A stretch of DNA of 64,000 nucleotides from Bradyrhizobium sp. ISRA464 (GTDB taxonomy: Bacteria > Pseudomonadota > Alphaproteobacteria > Rhizobiales > Xanthobacteraceae): the NCBI RefSeq assembly GCF_029910095.1, contig NZ_CP094526.1, positions 6,014,001 to 6,078,000 on the forward strand. The letters run 5' to 3'. This document shows positions 1 to 8,093 of the stretch, piece after piece (the first letter of the stretch is position 1; every line of letters begins with the position of its first letter). Made by a program: the position numbers and the translations under genes. Below the pieces are notes generated by a model. The model was not told the origin of the DNA. It saw nothing but the letters and a program-made list of their open reading frames with translations, and did no database searches.

Positions 1-454
1 GATGCCTGCGAAAGCCGTCATGGAAGCTGGCGCTCAGCGCACGCGTGCGGGGCTGCAACTCCGGGATGGCACAGAGAGATTCGACGAACAGCGAATAGAG
101 CGCGGCGGTCGCCACCGGGCTGGCGCAGGCACTGTCCACATGCGCGTCAATCCGCGCTTGCACGGCGTCGAGGCCTGCCTTGTCGCCGATTGCGTCGCGC
201 AAGCGCTCGGCAAACCAGCCCTCCATGAAATCCATCAGCGCGTTCAGGAGCGCGAGCTTTGTCCCGAAGCGCTCGGCCGGAAGTCCACGGCTGAAACCCG
301 CGGCGACACCGATTTCAGCCAGCGTCGCACCCGCAGCCCCCTTCTGCGCGATGATCGACATCGCTGCGCGCAACATGCGTGAGTCTGATGCACGCCGCCG
401 CTCATCCTGCCGTGATGGGGGCTTTGTCTTGAGTTGAGGCGCTGGAGAAACCAT
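1..454 (-). CDS. TetR-family transcriptional regulator (C-terminus cut by window edge)
   Basis: The reading frame runs leftwards from an ATG at 454 and leaves the window, so only about 151 residues are visible. After about 25 basic, proline-rich residues comes a helix-turn-helix typical of TetR proteins: IIAQKGAAGATLAEIGVAAG followed by FSRGLPAERFGTKLALL. In this family the N-terminal helices bind a palindromic operator and the C-terminal domain binds a ligand, often an acyl-CoA in catabolic clusters. The gene is divergent from the importer operon starting at 553, and a perfect palindrome lies between them at 472-495. I infer that it represses that operon and itself. The ligand is unknown. 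Confidence 0.85.
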   Translation of the reverse strand, partial: MVSPAPQLKTKPPSRQDERRRASDSRMLRAAMSIIAQKGAAGATLAEIGVAAGFSRGLPAERFGTKLALLNALMDFMEGWFAERLRDAIGDKAGLDAVQARIDAHVDSACASPVATAALYSLFVESLCAIPELQPRTRALSASFHDGFRRH

Positions 455-471
455 GGCCGAAGTTAATAATC

Positions 472-495
472 TACTTGCTGGTCGATTAGCAAGTA
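472..495. promoter_or_regulatory. Palindromic operator, probably for the adjacent TetR regulator
   Basis: TACTTGCT, an 8-nt spacer, then AGCAAGTA form a perfect 8-8-8 inverted repeat in the AT-rich gap between the TetR gene and the importer operon. Size and position fit a TetR dimer site controlling both divergent genes. The site is seen directly; the identity of the binder is inferred. Confidence 0.6.
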
Positions 496-552
496 TTATG
501 ATCAGCCAAATGATGGCCGACGAATGAGCCGTTCATCCGGGAGAGAAAACGC

Positions 553-1788
553 ATGCGCACGACGCCCGCAATCCCTTTGCTTGCCCGCAACGTCATCGAC
601 AGGCGCGCGCTGCTGCGGCTCGCCGCACAGCTTGGTGTTGCCTCGTTGGTCGGCCCCGCCTTCGCGCAACAACAGCAAGCCTTCAAGGTCGGCTGGATCA
701 GGCCAACGACCGGCCGCCTCGCCTCGTCCTTTGCTCCGCTTTATTTCGGTGGCCTCATCGCCGTGGATGAAATCAACGCCGCCGGCGGCATTCTGGGTCG
801 CCGGATCGCGCGTGTCGAGGAGGATGACGAGGCGTCGCCGGCGAAGGAACCCGGCATCGTCCGCAAACTGCGGGAACAGGATATCGGATGTTTTGTCGGA
901 CCAACCGGCAGTTCCCAGTCGCTCGCATCGATCGCTGCTACGACGTCAGCGAAGACCATCCAGGCGACCTATGCGGCCGCCGCGGAAGCCGGCGATGGCC
1001 GCAAATATCCCTATCACTACCAGATCATGTTCAACACCGACCAGCAGGCCGGTGTCTGCGTCGAATACATGGTCCGCTCGCTCGGCTTGAAGAAGATCGG
1101 CATCCTCCAGGAAAACACGGCGTTCGGCGAGCAGGGAACGGCCGCAACGAAAGCGATCCTGCAGAAAACGTTCGGCCTCACACCGGTCAGCGAGCAGGTG
1201 TACCCGATCTCCGCGCCCGATCTGTCGGCCTACGTCGCCAACCTCCAGAAGGCCGGCGCGGACGGCGTGATCGGCTGGATCGCGAACGTCCCCAATGCCG
1301 CGATGATCTTCAATGCGATGAAGACGCTCAAATGGTTCCCGCCGGTCACCGGTCACAGCGGCCTGATGCTGCCGGCCCTGTTCGATCTCGTGCCCGCCGA
1401 GGCGGTGAAGAACGTGTTCGCGACCTACTACCGCAACTTCACCTGGACCGACACCGAGCAACCCGGAACGCGGCAGGTCGAGTTCGCCAAGAAGCTCGCG
1501 CAGTACCCGGAGTCGAACGGCTACGAGGTCAACGTCGCCGCCGCGCCCTACTACGACTTCCTTTATTGCCTCAAGGCGGCGATCGAATCGGAAAAGAGCT
1601 TCGAGCCCGAAGCCATCAAGCGCGGGCTCGACAATCTCAAAAACCATAAGGGCCTGCTGGGCGACATTTCCTTCACGCCCGAAAACCATTCGGGGATCGG
1701 GGCAAAGGACGTCGTGCTCGTATCGGTGGCGTCGGGACAGGATCCGCGCGCAATGGGGTGCCTGCGCGCTCGCGCGGCCGGTCAGTGA
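553..1788 (+). CDS. ABC importer substrate-binding protein, Liv type (type 1 periplasmic binding fold)
   Basis: A 411-residue periplasmic protein that captures the substrate for the importer encoded just downstream. The N-terminus has a twin-arginine-like signal (DRRALLRLA) followed by a hydrophobic stretch and a likely cleavage site after PAFA near residue 37. The mature part has features of amide/urea and branched-chain amino-acid binding proteins (DEINAAGGILGRRI near residues 73-86, GPTGSSQSLAS near 117-127). The start at 553 is preceded by GGGAGAG at good spacing. It is a paralogue of the protein at 6879-8081, with near-identical blocks such as EEDDEASPA and GPTGSSQSLA. Gene order suggests an organic acid substrate rather than an amino acid, but this is inference. 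Confidence 0.9.
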   Translation: MRTTPAIPLLARNVIDRRALLRLAAQLGVASLVGPAFAQQQQAFKVGWIRPTTGRLASSFAPLYFGGLIAVDEINAAGGILGRRIARVEEDDEASPAKEPGIVRKLREQDIGCFVGPTGSSQSLASIAATTSAKTIQATYAAAAEAGDGRKYPYHYQIMFNTDQQAGVCVEYMVRSLGLKKIGILQENTAFGEQGTAATKAILQKTFGLTPVSEQVYPISAPDLSAYVANLQKAGADGVIGWIANVPNAAMIFNAMKTLKWFPPVTGHSGLMLPALFDLVPAEAVKNVFATYYRNFTWTDTEQPGTRQVEFAKKLAQYPESNGYEVNVAAAPYYDFLYCLKAAIESEKSFEPEAIKRGLDNLKNHKGLLGDISFTPENHSGIGAKDVVLVSVASGQDPRAMGCLRARAAGQ

Positions 1789-1798
1789 AAGCACGCCG

Positions 1799-2677
1799 AT
1801 GGATATCGACGTCCTCGCGCATGGAATAGTCGCCGGCAGCCTCTACGCGCTGGTCGCGGTGAGCTTTAACATCCTCTACCGGCCGACCAACGTGTTCAAT
1901 TTCGCGCAGGGTGAGCTTGTCATGCTCGGCGCGATGATCTTTGCGAGCCTCACCTCGCTCGCGGGCATGCCCTGGCTGGTCGCCTTTGCCGGAACGCTCG
2001 TGACCGTCGGATGCATCGGGCTGGTCGAGGAGCGTATCGCGGTTGCCCCCATCCTTGCCCGGTCGCAGACGGGAACAGGCTGGGTCATCACGACGCTCGC
2101 GACCTCCCTGATCATCTCCAATCTCGTCGGTCGCTTCTGGGGACCCGACCCGATCCTGGTCAAGCCGCCCGCGCTGCTCAGCATGGATTCGCTCGACATC
2201 GGGTCATCGCGCATCTCGTCCTACGAGATCGCGCTCGTCCTCGTGACCCTGGTTCTCGTCGCCATCGTCGAGAGGGTGTACCGCACGCTCAAAGGCAAGG
2301 CCGTCATGGCGGTCGCCGAAGATCGCGAGGCCGCCCTGCTGCGCGGCATCGATCCTGGCAGTCTCGGCCGCTGGTCCTTCTTCCTGGGAGCGGCCTTCGC
2401 GGCCATGACTGGCGTTCTCGCCGCACCCATTCTCTATGCTTCAACCTCTCTTGGACCGGATCTGCTGCTGAAGGGCTTCGCCGCCGCCGCGGTCGGCTCG
2501 ATCGGCAACAACCGCGGGGCTCTCATTGCCGGATACGTCATCGGTGTGACGGAAGCGGTCGGCGCCGCCTTGTTGTCGCCCGGCTACCAGGAAGCGGTGA
2601 TTTTCATCGTCGTCCTGGCCATGCTGCTGTTGAAGCCCGAAGGGCTGTTCGGTAGCCCGAACGCACGGACAGTTTGA
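1799..2677 (+). CDS. livH: ABC importer permease, LivH type
   Basis: A 292-residue inner-membrane permease with about eight hydrophobic segments and the typical LivH opening (GIVAGSLYALVAVSFNILYR, then FNFAQGELVMLGA). It forms half of the membrane channel and pairs with the LivM part of the next gene. It starts 10 bases after the binding-protein gene and overlaps the next gene by four bases (ATGA), so translation is probably coupled. The length is normal for the family. The gene symbol states family membership; transport of leucine-type amino acids is not implied. Confidence 0.9.
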   Translation: MDIDVLAHGIVAGSLYALVAVSFNILYRPTNVFNFAQGELVMLGAMIFASLTSLAGMPWLVAFAGTLVTVGCIGLVEERIAVAPILARSQTGTGWVITTLATSLIISNLVGRFWGPDPILVKPPALLSMDSLDIGSSRISSYEIALVLVTLVLVAIVERVYRTLKGKAVMAVAEDREAALLRGIDPGSLGRWSFFLGAAFAAMTGVLAAPILYASTSLGPDLLLKGFAAAAVGSIGNNRGALIAGYVIGVTEAVGAALLSPGYQEAVIFIVVLAMLLLKPEGLFGSPNARTV

Positions 2678-4467
2678 CCATGTCGCGCGCCGTCATCCCC
2701 TTCGCCACGCAGGCCGCCGCGCTCGGCGTTGCACTCGCACTCCCCGCCGTCGTTGGCGCCAATTCCTATGCGCTGTTCGTCGCAACCCAACTCGGAATCT
2801 ACATCATCGCGGCGATCGGCCTCAACCTGCTGGCGGGCTATGCCGGACAGGTCTCGCTCGGGCATGCCGCGTTCGTCGCGATCGGCGCCTACTCCGTCGC
2901 GCTCCTGACCGTCGATCATCAGTGGCCGTTCTGGGCCGCTGCCGTGGTCGGGATGGTGCTGGCGGCCGCGCTCGGTGTGCTGGCGGCCCTGCCAGCCTTT
3001 CGGCTCAACACCTGGTACTTTGCTTTCATCACGCTCGCCTTTGCGCTCGTCTTCGAGAAAATGATCGTCGAATGGCGCTGGCTCACGAAGGGCTTTGCCG
3101 GCGTTGTCGGCGTACCGCCGCCCTCGGCGTTCGGCTACGAGTTCGGCCCGCGGCCGCTCTACTACACCGTCGTCGCCGTCACGATCATCGCCTTCATCCT
3201 CGTGCGCAATGTCGTCCACTCGCGCTTCGGGCGCGCCTTCGTCGCCGTGCGCGACGTCGAACCCGCTGCGCTGGCGGTCGGCGCCTCGCCGCAGCGGACC
3301 AAACTCGTCGCCTTCGTGATGTCGGCCGCGCTCGCGGGCATCGCCGGCGCCTTCTTCGCCGTGCAGAAGACAGTGGTCACGCCGGACGATTTCACCGCCG
3401 ACTTTTCGATCTTCTTCCTGCTGACTGTCGTGCTCGGCGGCCTTGGCACCCTGTGGGGCCCCATCATCGGCGCGCTCGTCTTCTTCCTTATCCCCGAACT
3501 ACTGGCCGGCCTGCAGAGCTGGCGCATGCTGATCTACGGCGGCATGCTGCTTGGCCTGATGCTGTTCGCACCACATGGCCTGTACGGCGCGCTGCGGCAA
3601 GTCTGGCGGCGCTTTGCGGGCCCCTCTCCAAGAGCGAGCGCCGCAGCGGAGGCTTCCGAAGCCAGGGAACATCCTCCAATCGCCGGCCTCGCGCTCGCAA
3701 TCTCCGGATTGCGCAAGCAATTCGGCGGCGTTCAGGCGCTCGACGGCGTGGATCTCTCCGTTCCCGCCGGAAGCTGTTGCGCAATCGTCGGCCCGAACGG
3801 CTCCGGCAAGACGACGCTGCTCAATCTCGCGAGCGGATACTACGTGCCCGATGCCGGCAGCGTGAAGATCGGCGACGTCGAGGCGCTTGGATCCGGCGCA
3901 CAATGGATCGCCGCACGCGGCGTCGGTCGCACCTTCCAGACCCCCCGCCTCGTTGCCGACCTCACCGCGCTCGATAACGTCATGCTCGGTGCGTATACGC
4001 GCGAACGCGCCGGGCTGCTTTCGACGGCGCTGCGCCTGCCATTTGCGCGCGCGGAGGCGCGCAGGCTGCGGCAGGAGGCACTCGGCTTTCTGCAATTCGT
4101 CGGCGTGGCCGACCGCGCGGACGTCGAGGCCGGCGAGATCCCGCACGGCCAGCAGCGGCTGATCGAGATCGCGCGCGCCATGATAGGTGGTGCACGGCTG
4201 ATCCTGCTCGATGAACCCGCGGCGGGGCTGTCGATGTCCGAACTGGAGCGGCTCGAGCGGCTGATCATGCGCATCTGCGGGCTCGGCGCGACGATCGTCA
4301 TCGTCGAACACCACCTCGACCTCGTCGCCAATGTCGCAAGCCACGTGACCGTTCTCGACCGCGGCACGGTGCTCGCGGCGGGCAAGCCTGCGGCGGTGTT
4401 CAACGACGGACGCGTCATGCGGGCCTATATGGGCGAACGGGCCCTGAAAGCAGGAGTTCCCGCATGA
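2674..4467 (+). CDS. Fused ABC importer permease and ATPase (LivM-LivG)
   Basis: A 597-residue fusion. Residues 1 to about 310 form a LivM-type permease with many membrane segments (GLNLLAGYAGQVSLGHAAFV near residues 49-68). A linker rich in Ala, Ser and Glu (about 310-340) leads to a LivG-type ATPase with Walker A GPNGSGKTT near 373, the LivG-style signature IPHGQQRLIEIARAM near 488 and Walker B RLILLDEPAAGLS near 507. Permease and ATPase are usually separate genes, as in the second importer at 55026-57591, though such fusions occur in rhizobia. The fusion fixes a 1:1 ratio of the two parts. It overlaps LivH upstream and LivF downstream by four bases each. Confidence 0.9.
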   Translation: MTMSRAVIPFATQAAALGVALALPAVVGANSYALFVATQLGIYIIAAIGLNLLAGYAGQVSLGHAAFVAIGAYSVALLTVDHQWPFWAAAVVGMVLAAALGVLAALPAFRLNTWYFAFITLAFALVFEKMIVEWRWLTKGFAGVVGVPPPSAFGYEFGPRPLYYTVVAVTIIAFILVRNVVHSRFGRAFVAVRDVEPAALAVGASPQRTKLVAFVMSAALAGIAGAFFAVQKTVVTPDDFTADFSIFFLLTVVLGGLGTLWGPIIGALVFFLIPELLAGLQSWRMLIYGGMLLGLMLFAPHGLYGALRQVWRRFAGPSPRASAAAEASEAREHPPIAGLALAISGLRKQFGGVQALDGVDLSVPAGSCCAIVGPNGSGKTTLLNLASGYYVPDAGSVKIGDVEALGSGAQWIAARGVGRTFQTPRLVADLTALDNVMLGAYTRERAGLLSTALRLPFARAEARRLRQEALGFLQFVGVADRADVEAGEIPHGQQRLIEIARAMIGGARLILLDEPAAGLSMSELERLERLIMRICGLGATIVIVEHHLDLVANVASHVTVLDRGTVLAAGKPAAVFNDGRVMRAYMGERALKAGVPA

Positions 4468-5237
4468 AGGTGACGGTCTCCCGGCCGCTTCTGTCGGCGA
4501 CCAATGTCGACGCGGGGTATGGTCACGTCCGCGTGCTGGAGGACGTTTCCATCGACGTACGCCAGAGTCGCATCGTCGTGCTGGTCGGCCGCAATGGCGC
4601 GGGCAAGTCGACGCTGCTGCGCGCCTTGTCCGGCCTCAATCGCCCGACTTCAGGCAAGGTTACTTTCGACGGCCGCGACATCACCGGCGCGCGGCCGAAT
4701 GCGATCGTCGATGCCGGCCTGCTGCACGTCGCGGAAGGCCGGCGGCTGTTTCGGCGCCAGAGCGTCGCCGACAATATCGAACTCGGCCGCTATGGGCTGC
4801 GCCTGACCGAGCAGGAGCACGATCGGCGCGTCGACTGCATCCACCAGCTCTTTCCTGTTCTGCAGGAAAAAATGGATCTGCCGGCCGGCAGCCTGTCCGG
4901 CGGCCAGCAACAGATGCTCGCCATTGCCCAGGCGATGATGCGGGAGCCGAAGTTGCTCATGCTCGACGAGCCCTCGCTCGGCCTTGCGCCGGTGCTGGTG
5001 GACCAGATGCTTGCCGCCATCCTCGCTCTGCGCGCGCAGGGCGTCGCCATCCTCCTTGTCGAGCAGATGGTGGAGCGCGCACTCGAGATCGCCGACGATG
5101 CCTATGTCATGCAGAATGGCCGCGTCATCGCCAGCGGACCAGCGCCCGAGATCGCGGCCGGAGACGCATTGCACGCCGCGTTCATGGGCGAGCACGGCGC
5201 ACCTCATCATTCCGAACCACGACAGAGCGGATCATGA
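4464..5237 (+). CDS. livF: ABC importer ATPase, LivF type
   Basis: A 257-residue cytoplasmic ATPase, the second nucleotide-binding subunit of the importer. Walker A GRNGAGKST lies near residue 42, the signature LSGGQQQMLAIAQAM near 144-158 and Walker B LLMLDEPSLGLAP near 164-176, followed by LLVEQ. The ATG overlaps the stop of the fusion gene (ATGA), and the gene's own stop overlaps the start of the carboxyltransferase in the same way. Transport and CoA metabolism are therefore co-translated. Length and motifs are all normal. Confidence 0.92.
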   Translation: MKVTVSRPLLSATNVDAGYGHVRVLEDVSIDVRQSRIVVLVGRNGAGKSTLLRALSGLNRPTSGKVTFDGRDITGARPNAIVDAGLLHVAEGRRLFRRQSVADNIELGRYGLRLTEQEHDRRVDCIHQLFPVLQEKMDLPAGSLSGGQQQMLAIAQAMMREPKLLMLDEPSLGLAPVLVDQMLAAILALRAQGVAILLVEQMVERALEIADDAYVMQNGRVIASGPAPEIAAGDALHAAFMGEHGAPHHSEPRQSGS

Positions 5238-6814
5238 AATACCATCCGGACGCCGGACAACGGCAAATCCTCGAAGCCATCGAGAGCGAGCGCGCCCAGT
5301 TGATGGACGAGGCCCGCCCCGAAGCGATGATGCGGCTTGCCGAACGCGGCCGCATGTCGCCGCGTGCACGGATCGCGAAGCTCGTCGATCCCGGCACGTT
5401 CGATGAGATCGGAGCGCTCGCCTCGGAAGAGCCGGAAGCGGGCCAGCCACATCCCCGGAACAAATCGCCGGCCGACGGCGTCGTCACGGGCACGGCGCGT
5501 ATCGACGGGCGGCCCGTCGCAATCGTCGCCCAGGATTTCAGCGTGTTCGGCGGCAGCATCGGCAAGCTCGGCAGCGCCAAGACGCAGCGCATGGTGAAGA
5601 TCGCCATCCGCCGCGGCATCCCCATGGTCATGATGCTCGATGGCGGCGGTCACCGGATCCAGGGCGGGCAGAACTCGCGGCACTTTGCCCAGGCCAACGG
5701 CATGTTTCACGACCTCGCGCGAGCCTCGGGCTGGGTCCCGATGGTCGCGCTGATGCTGGGCGCTGGCTTTGCCGGGCCCACCAACTACGCCGGCCTTGCC
5801 GATCTCGTCGTCATGGTGCGCGGCCAGTCCGTGATGGGCCTTGCAGGGCCGGCGCTGGTGAGAGCCGGGACCGGCGAAGAGACCGACCAGGAGACGCTCG
5901 GCGGCGCCGCGGTCCAGGTGGACAAGCAGGGCCTCGCCGATCTTGGCGTCGGCAGCGAGGACGAAGCGTTTGCCGCGGCAAGGCGCTTCCTGTCCTACTT
6001 GCCCGGAAACGCCCGCAAGCCCCTGCCCCTGGTCGCGACCGACGATCCCTCCGATCGCGGCGACGATGCGCTGCTCGACATCGTACCCGCTTCGACGCGA
6101 CGTGCCTACGACATGCGCCGGATCATCAGCGGTATCGCCGATGTCGGCAGCCTGTTCGAGATCAAGCCAACCTTTGCCGCCAACATCATCACGACCTTCG
6201 CGCGGCTGGGCGGACGGCCGGTCGGCTTCATCGCGAACCAGCCAATGCGGACCGGCGGCATCCTCGACGCCAACGCCTGCGAGAAAGGGGCGCACTTCAT
6301 TGCCCTGTGCGATGCCTACGGTCTGCCGCTGATTTCGCTGATCGACGTGCCCGGCTTCTATATCGGCTCGGCCGCGGAACGCACCACGCTCGGGCGCCGC
6401 AGCGCCAAGCTTATCTACGAATGGGGCCATGCCAGCGTGCCACGCGCATCAGTGGTCATCCGCAAGGGCTTTGGTCTCGGCTATTTCGCCATGAACGGCG
6501 GTCGCGCCTTCGATTCCGACGCCTCCTTTGCCTGGCCTTCGGCGCAGATCTGCGCGATGTCGATTGAGGGCGCGATCGACGTGGCTTTCCGCAAGGAATA
6601 CATGTCGGCTCCCGATCCGCAGGCCCGCAGGCAGGAGATGATCGAGGAGACGCGCGCCCAAACCGGCTCCATCCATGCGGCCGAAGGCTTCGGCGTCGAC
6701 GACGTGATCGATCCGCGCACCACGCGCCGACGCATCATCGAGATCTTCGAGCAGGCACCGCCGCGGCGCGAGCCCGATCACCCTCCAAAGTTCCGATCGA
6801 TCCCGCCGATCTAG
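5234..6814 (+). CDS. Acyl-CoA carboxylase carboxyltransferase (beta) subunit
   Basis: A 526-residue crotonase-superfamily carboxyltransferase of the propionyl-/methylcrotonyl-CoA carboxylase beta type. It moves a carboxyl group between carboxy-biotin and an acyl-CoA. Visible motifs include GGGHRIQGGQ in the N-terminal half, the acyl-CoA-site block GAGFAGPTNYAGLADLVVMV, and in the C-terminal half GGILDANACEKGAHFIALCD with LIDVPGFYIGSAAER. No biotin carboxylase or biotin carrier gene is nearby, so the partner is encoded elsewhere or the reaction is unusual. It overlaps LivF by four bases and belongs to the import operon, suggesting that the imported acid becomes a carboxylatable acyl-CoA. Confidence 0.88.
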   Translation: MKYHPDAGQRQILEAIESERAQLMDEARPEAMMRLAERGRMSPRARIAKLVDPGTFDEIGALASEEPEAGQPHPRNKSPADGVVTGTARIDGRPVAIVAQDFSVFGGSIGKLGSAKTQRMVKIAIRRGIPMVMMLDGGGHRIQGGQNSRHFAQANGMFHDLARASGWVPMVALMLGAGFAGPTNYAGLADLVVMVRGQSVMGLAGPALVRAGTGEETDQETLGGAAVQVDKQGLADLGVGSEDEAFAAARRFLSYLPGNARKPLPLVATDDPSDRGDDALLDIVPASTRRAYDMRRIISGIADVGSLFEIKPTFAANIITTFARLGGRPVGFIANQPMRTGGILDANACEKGAHFIALCDAYGLPLISLIDVPGFYIGSAAERTTLGRRSAKLIYEWGHASVPRASVVIRKGFGLGYFAMNGGRAFDSDASFAWPSAQICAMSIEGAIDVAFRKEYMSAPDPQARRQEMIEETRAQTGSIHAAEGFGVDDVIDPRTTRRRIIEIFEQAPPRREPDHPPKFRSIPPI

Positions 6815-6878
6815 TGCCGGCGCGTTGCGCCGCGCGCTAGCGGCAGGGAAGAAACAAGCAAACACTGGGAGGAGTGCT

Positions 6879-8081
6879 ATGAAAATCCAACGCAACACAC
6901 TCGACCGCCGTCTGTTTCTGGGGGGTGTGGCGGCCCTGGGCGCAAACGCCCTCCTGCGGCCAGCCTTCGCGGCGGACAATGCGTTCAATATCGGCTGGGT
7001 GCGACCGACGACCGGCCGGCTCACCTCCTCCTACGCGCCGCTCTACATCGGCGGGCTGATCGCGATTGATGAGATCAATGCCGCCGGCGGCGTGATGGGC
7101 CGGAAGATCGCGCGCCAGGAAGAAGACGACGAGGCGTCTCCCGCACGCGAACCGGCCGTCATCAAGAAGCTTCAGGAGGGTGGCGTTCGCTACATCTGCG
7201 GTCCCACCGGTTCGAGCCAGTCGTTGGCTGCGCTCGCGGTCACGACGGCGTCGAAGACCATCACCACCATGTACGCCATCGCCTCGGAAGCTGGGGACGG
7301 CACGCGCTATCCCTGGCACTATCAATGCACCTTCAATTCGGACCTGCAGGCGGAGATGGCCTCGCGCTACCTCGTCGAGACGCTGAAGCTGAAGAAGATC
7401 GGCATTCTCCAGGAGAACACTGCTTACGGCGAGCAGGTCGTCACCGCCTGCCAGACCATCTTGAAGAAGCTTGGCGTGACGCCCGTCGGCGTCGAAGTGT
7501 TTCCGATCACGGCGCCTGACCTCAACGGCTACGTCGGCAATCTTCGCAAGGCCGGCGCCGATGGCGTGCTGTTCTGGACCGGCTCGACGCCAATCACGGC
7601 CAAGGGCTTCAACTCCATGCACGGCCAGAAATACTATCCGGCGATCGCCGGCCACAGCTCGCTGTTCGCGGATTCGCTGCTCGATCTCGTGCCTGCGGAA
7701 GCGTTGCAAAATGCGGCCGGCACCTACTACAAGACGCTGACCTGGAGCGACAAGGAAGACATCGGTAACAGGCAGATGGAATTTGCCAGGAAGGCGAACG
7801 CTTTCCCTGAAACCAAGGAAACCGGCGTCAATGTTGCCGCTTCGCCCTTTTACGACTTCCTCTACATGGTGCGCGCGGCGATCGAGTCGGAGAAGTCGTT
7901 CGAGCCCGAAAAGGTCAAGCGCGCGATGGATGAGACCAAGGACTACAAGGGTCTGCTCGGCAACCTGAACTTCACGCCGACCAAACACGCTGCGATCTCG
8001 ATCGAGGACATGACGATGGCAACGCTGTTGTCGGGCCGCGATCCCAAGGCGATGGCCGTCTTCCGCAAGCGCGCGATCTGA
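6879..8081 (+). CDS. Second ABC importer substrate-binding protein, Liv type
   Basis: A 400-residue periplasmic binding protein, paralogous to the one at 553-1788. The ATG at 6879 was chosen because GGGAGGAG sits just upstream; an upstream in-frame start at 6825 lacks such a site. The N-terminus has a twin-arginine-like signal (LDRRLFLGGVAALGANALL) with a likely cleavage after PAFA near residue 32. Conserved blocks include DEINAAGGVMGRKIA and GPTGSSQSLAALA. A second binding protein inside the same operon suggests that one transporter serves two related ligands, or that one copy has acquired a new specificity. Confidence 0.9.
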   Translation: MKIQRNTLDRRLFLGGVAALGANALLRPAFAADNAFNIGWVRPTTGRLTSSYAPLYIGGLIAIDEINAAGGVMGRKIARQEEDDEASPAREPAVIKKLQEGGVRYICGPTGSSQSLAALAVTTASKTITTMYAIASEAGDGTRYPWHYQCTFNSDLQAEMASRYLVETLKLKKIGILQENTAYGEQVVTACQTILKKLGVTPVGVEVFPITAPDLNGYVGNLRKAGADGVLFWTGSTPITAKGFNSMHGQKYYPAIAGHSSLFADSLLDLVPAEALQNAAGTYYKTLTWSDKEDIGNRQMEFARKANAFPETKETGVNVAASPFYDFLYMVRAAIESEKSFEPEKVKRAMDETKDYKGLLGNLNFTPTKHAAISIEDMTMATLLSGRDPKAMAVFRKRAI

Positions 8082-8093
8082 GGAACGACGGAC

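Noticed and set aside
2..382. Plus-strand open frame overlapping the first gene
   Set aside because: It is antisense to the TetR regulator, which has a recognisable helix-turn-helix on the minus strand.
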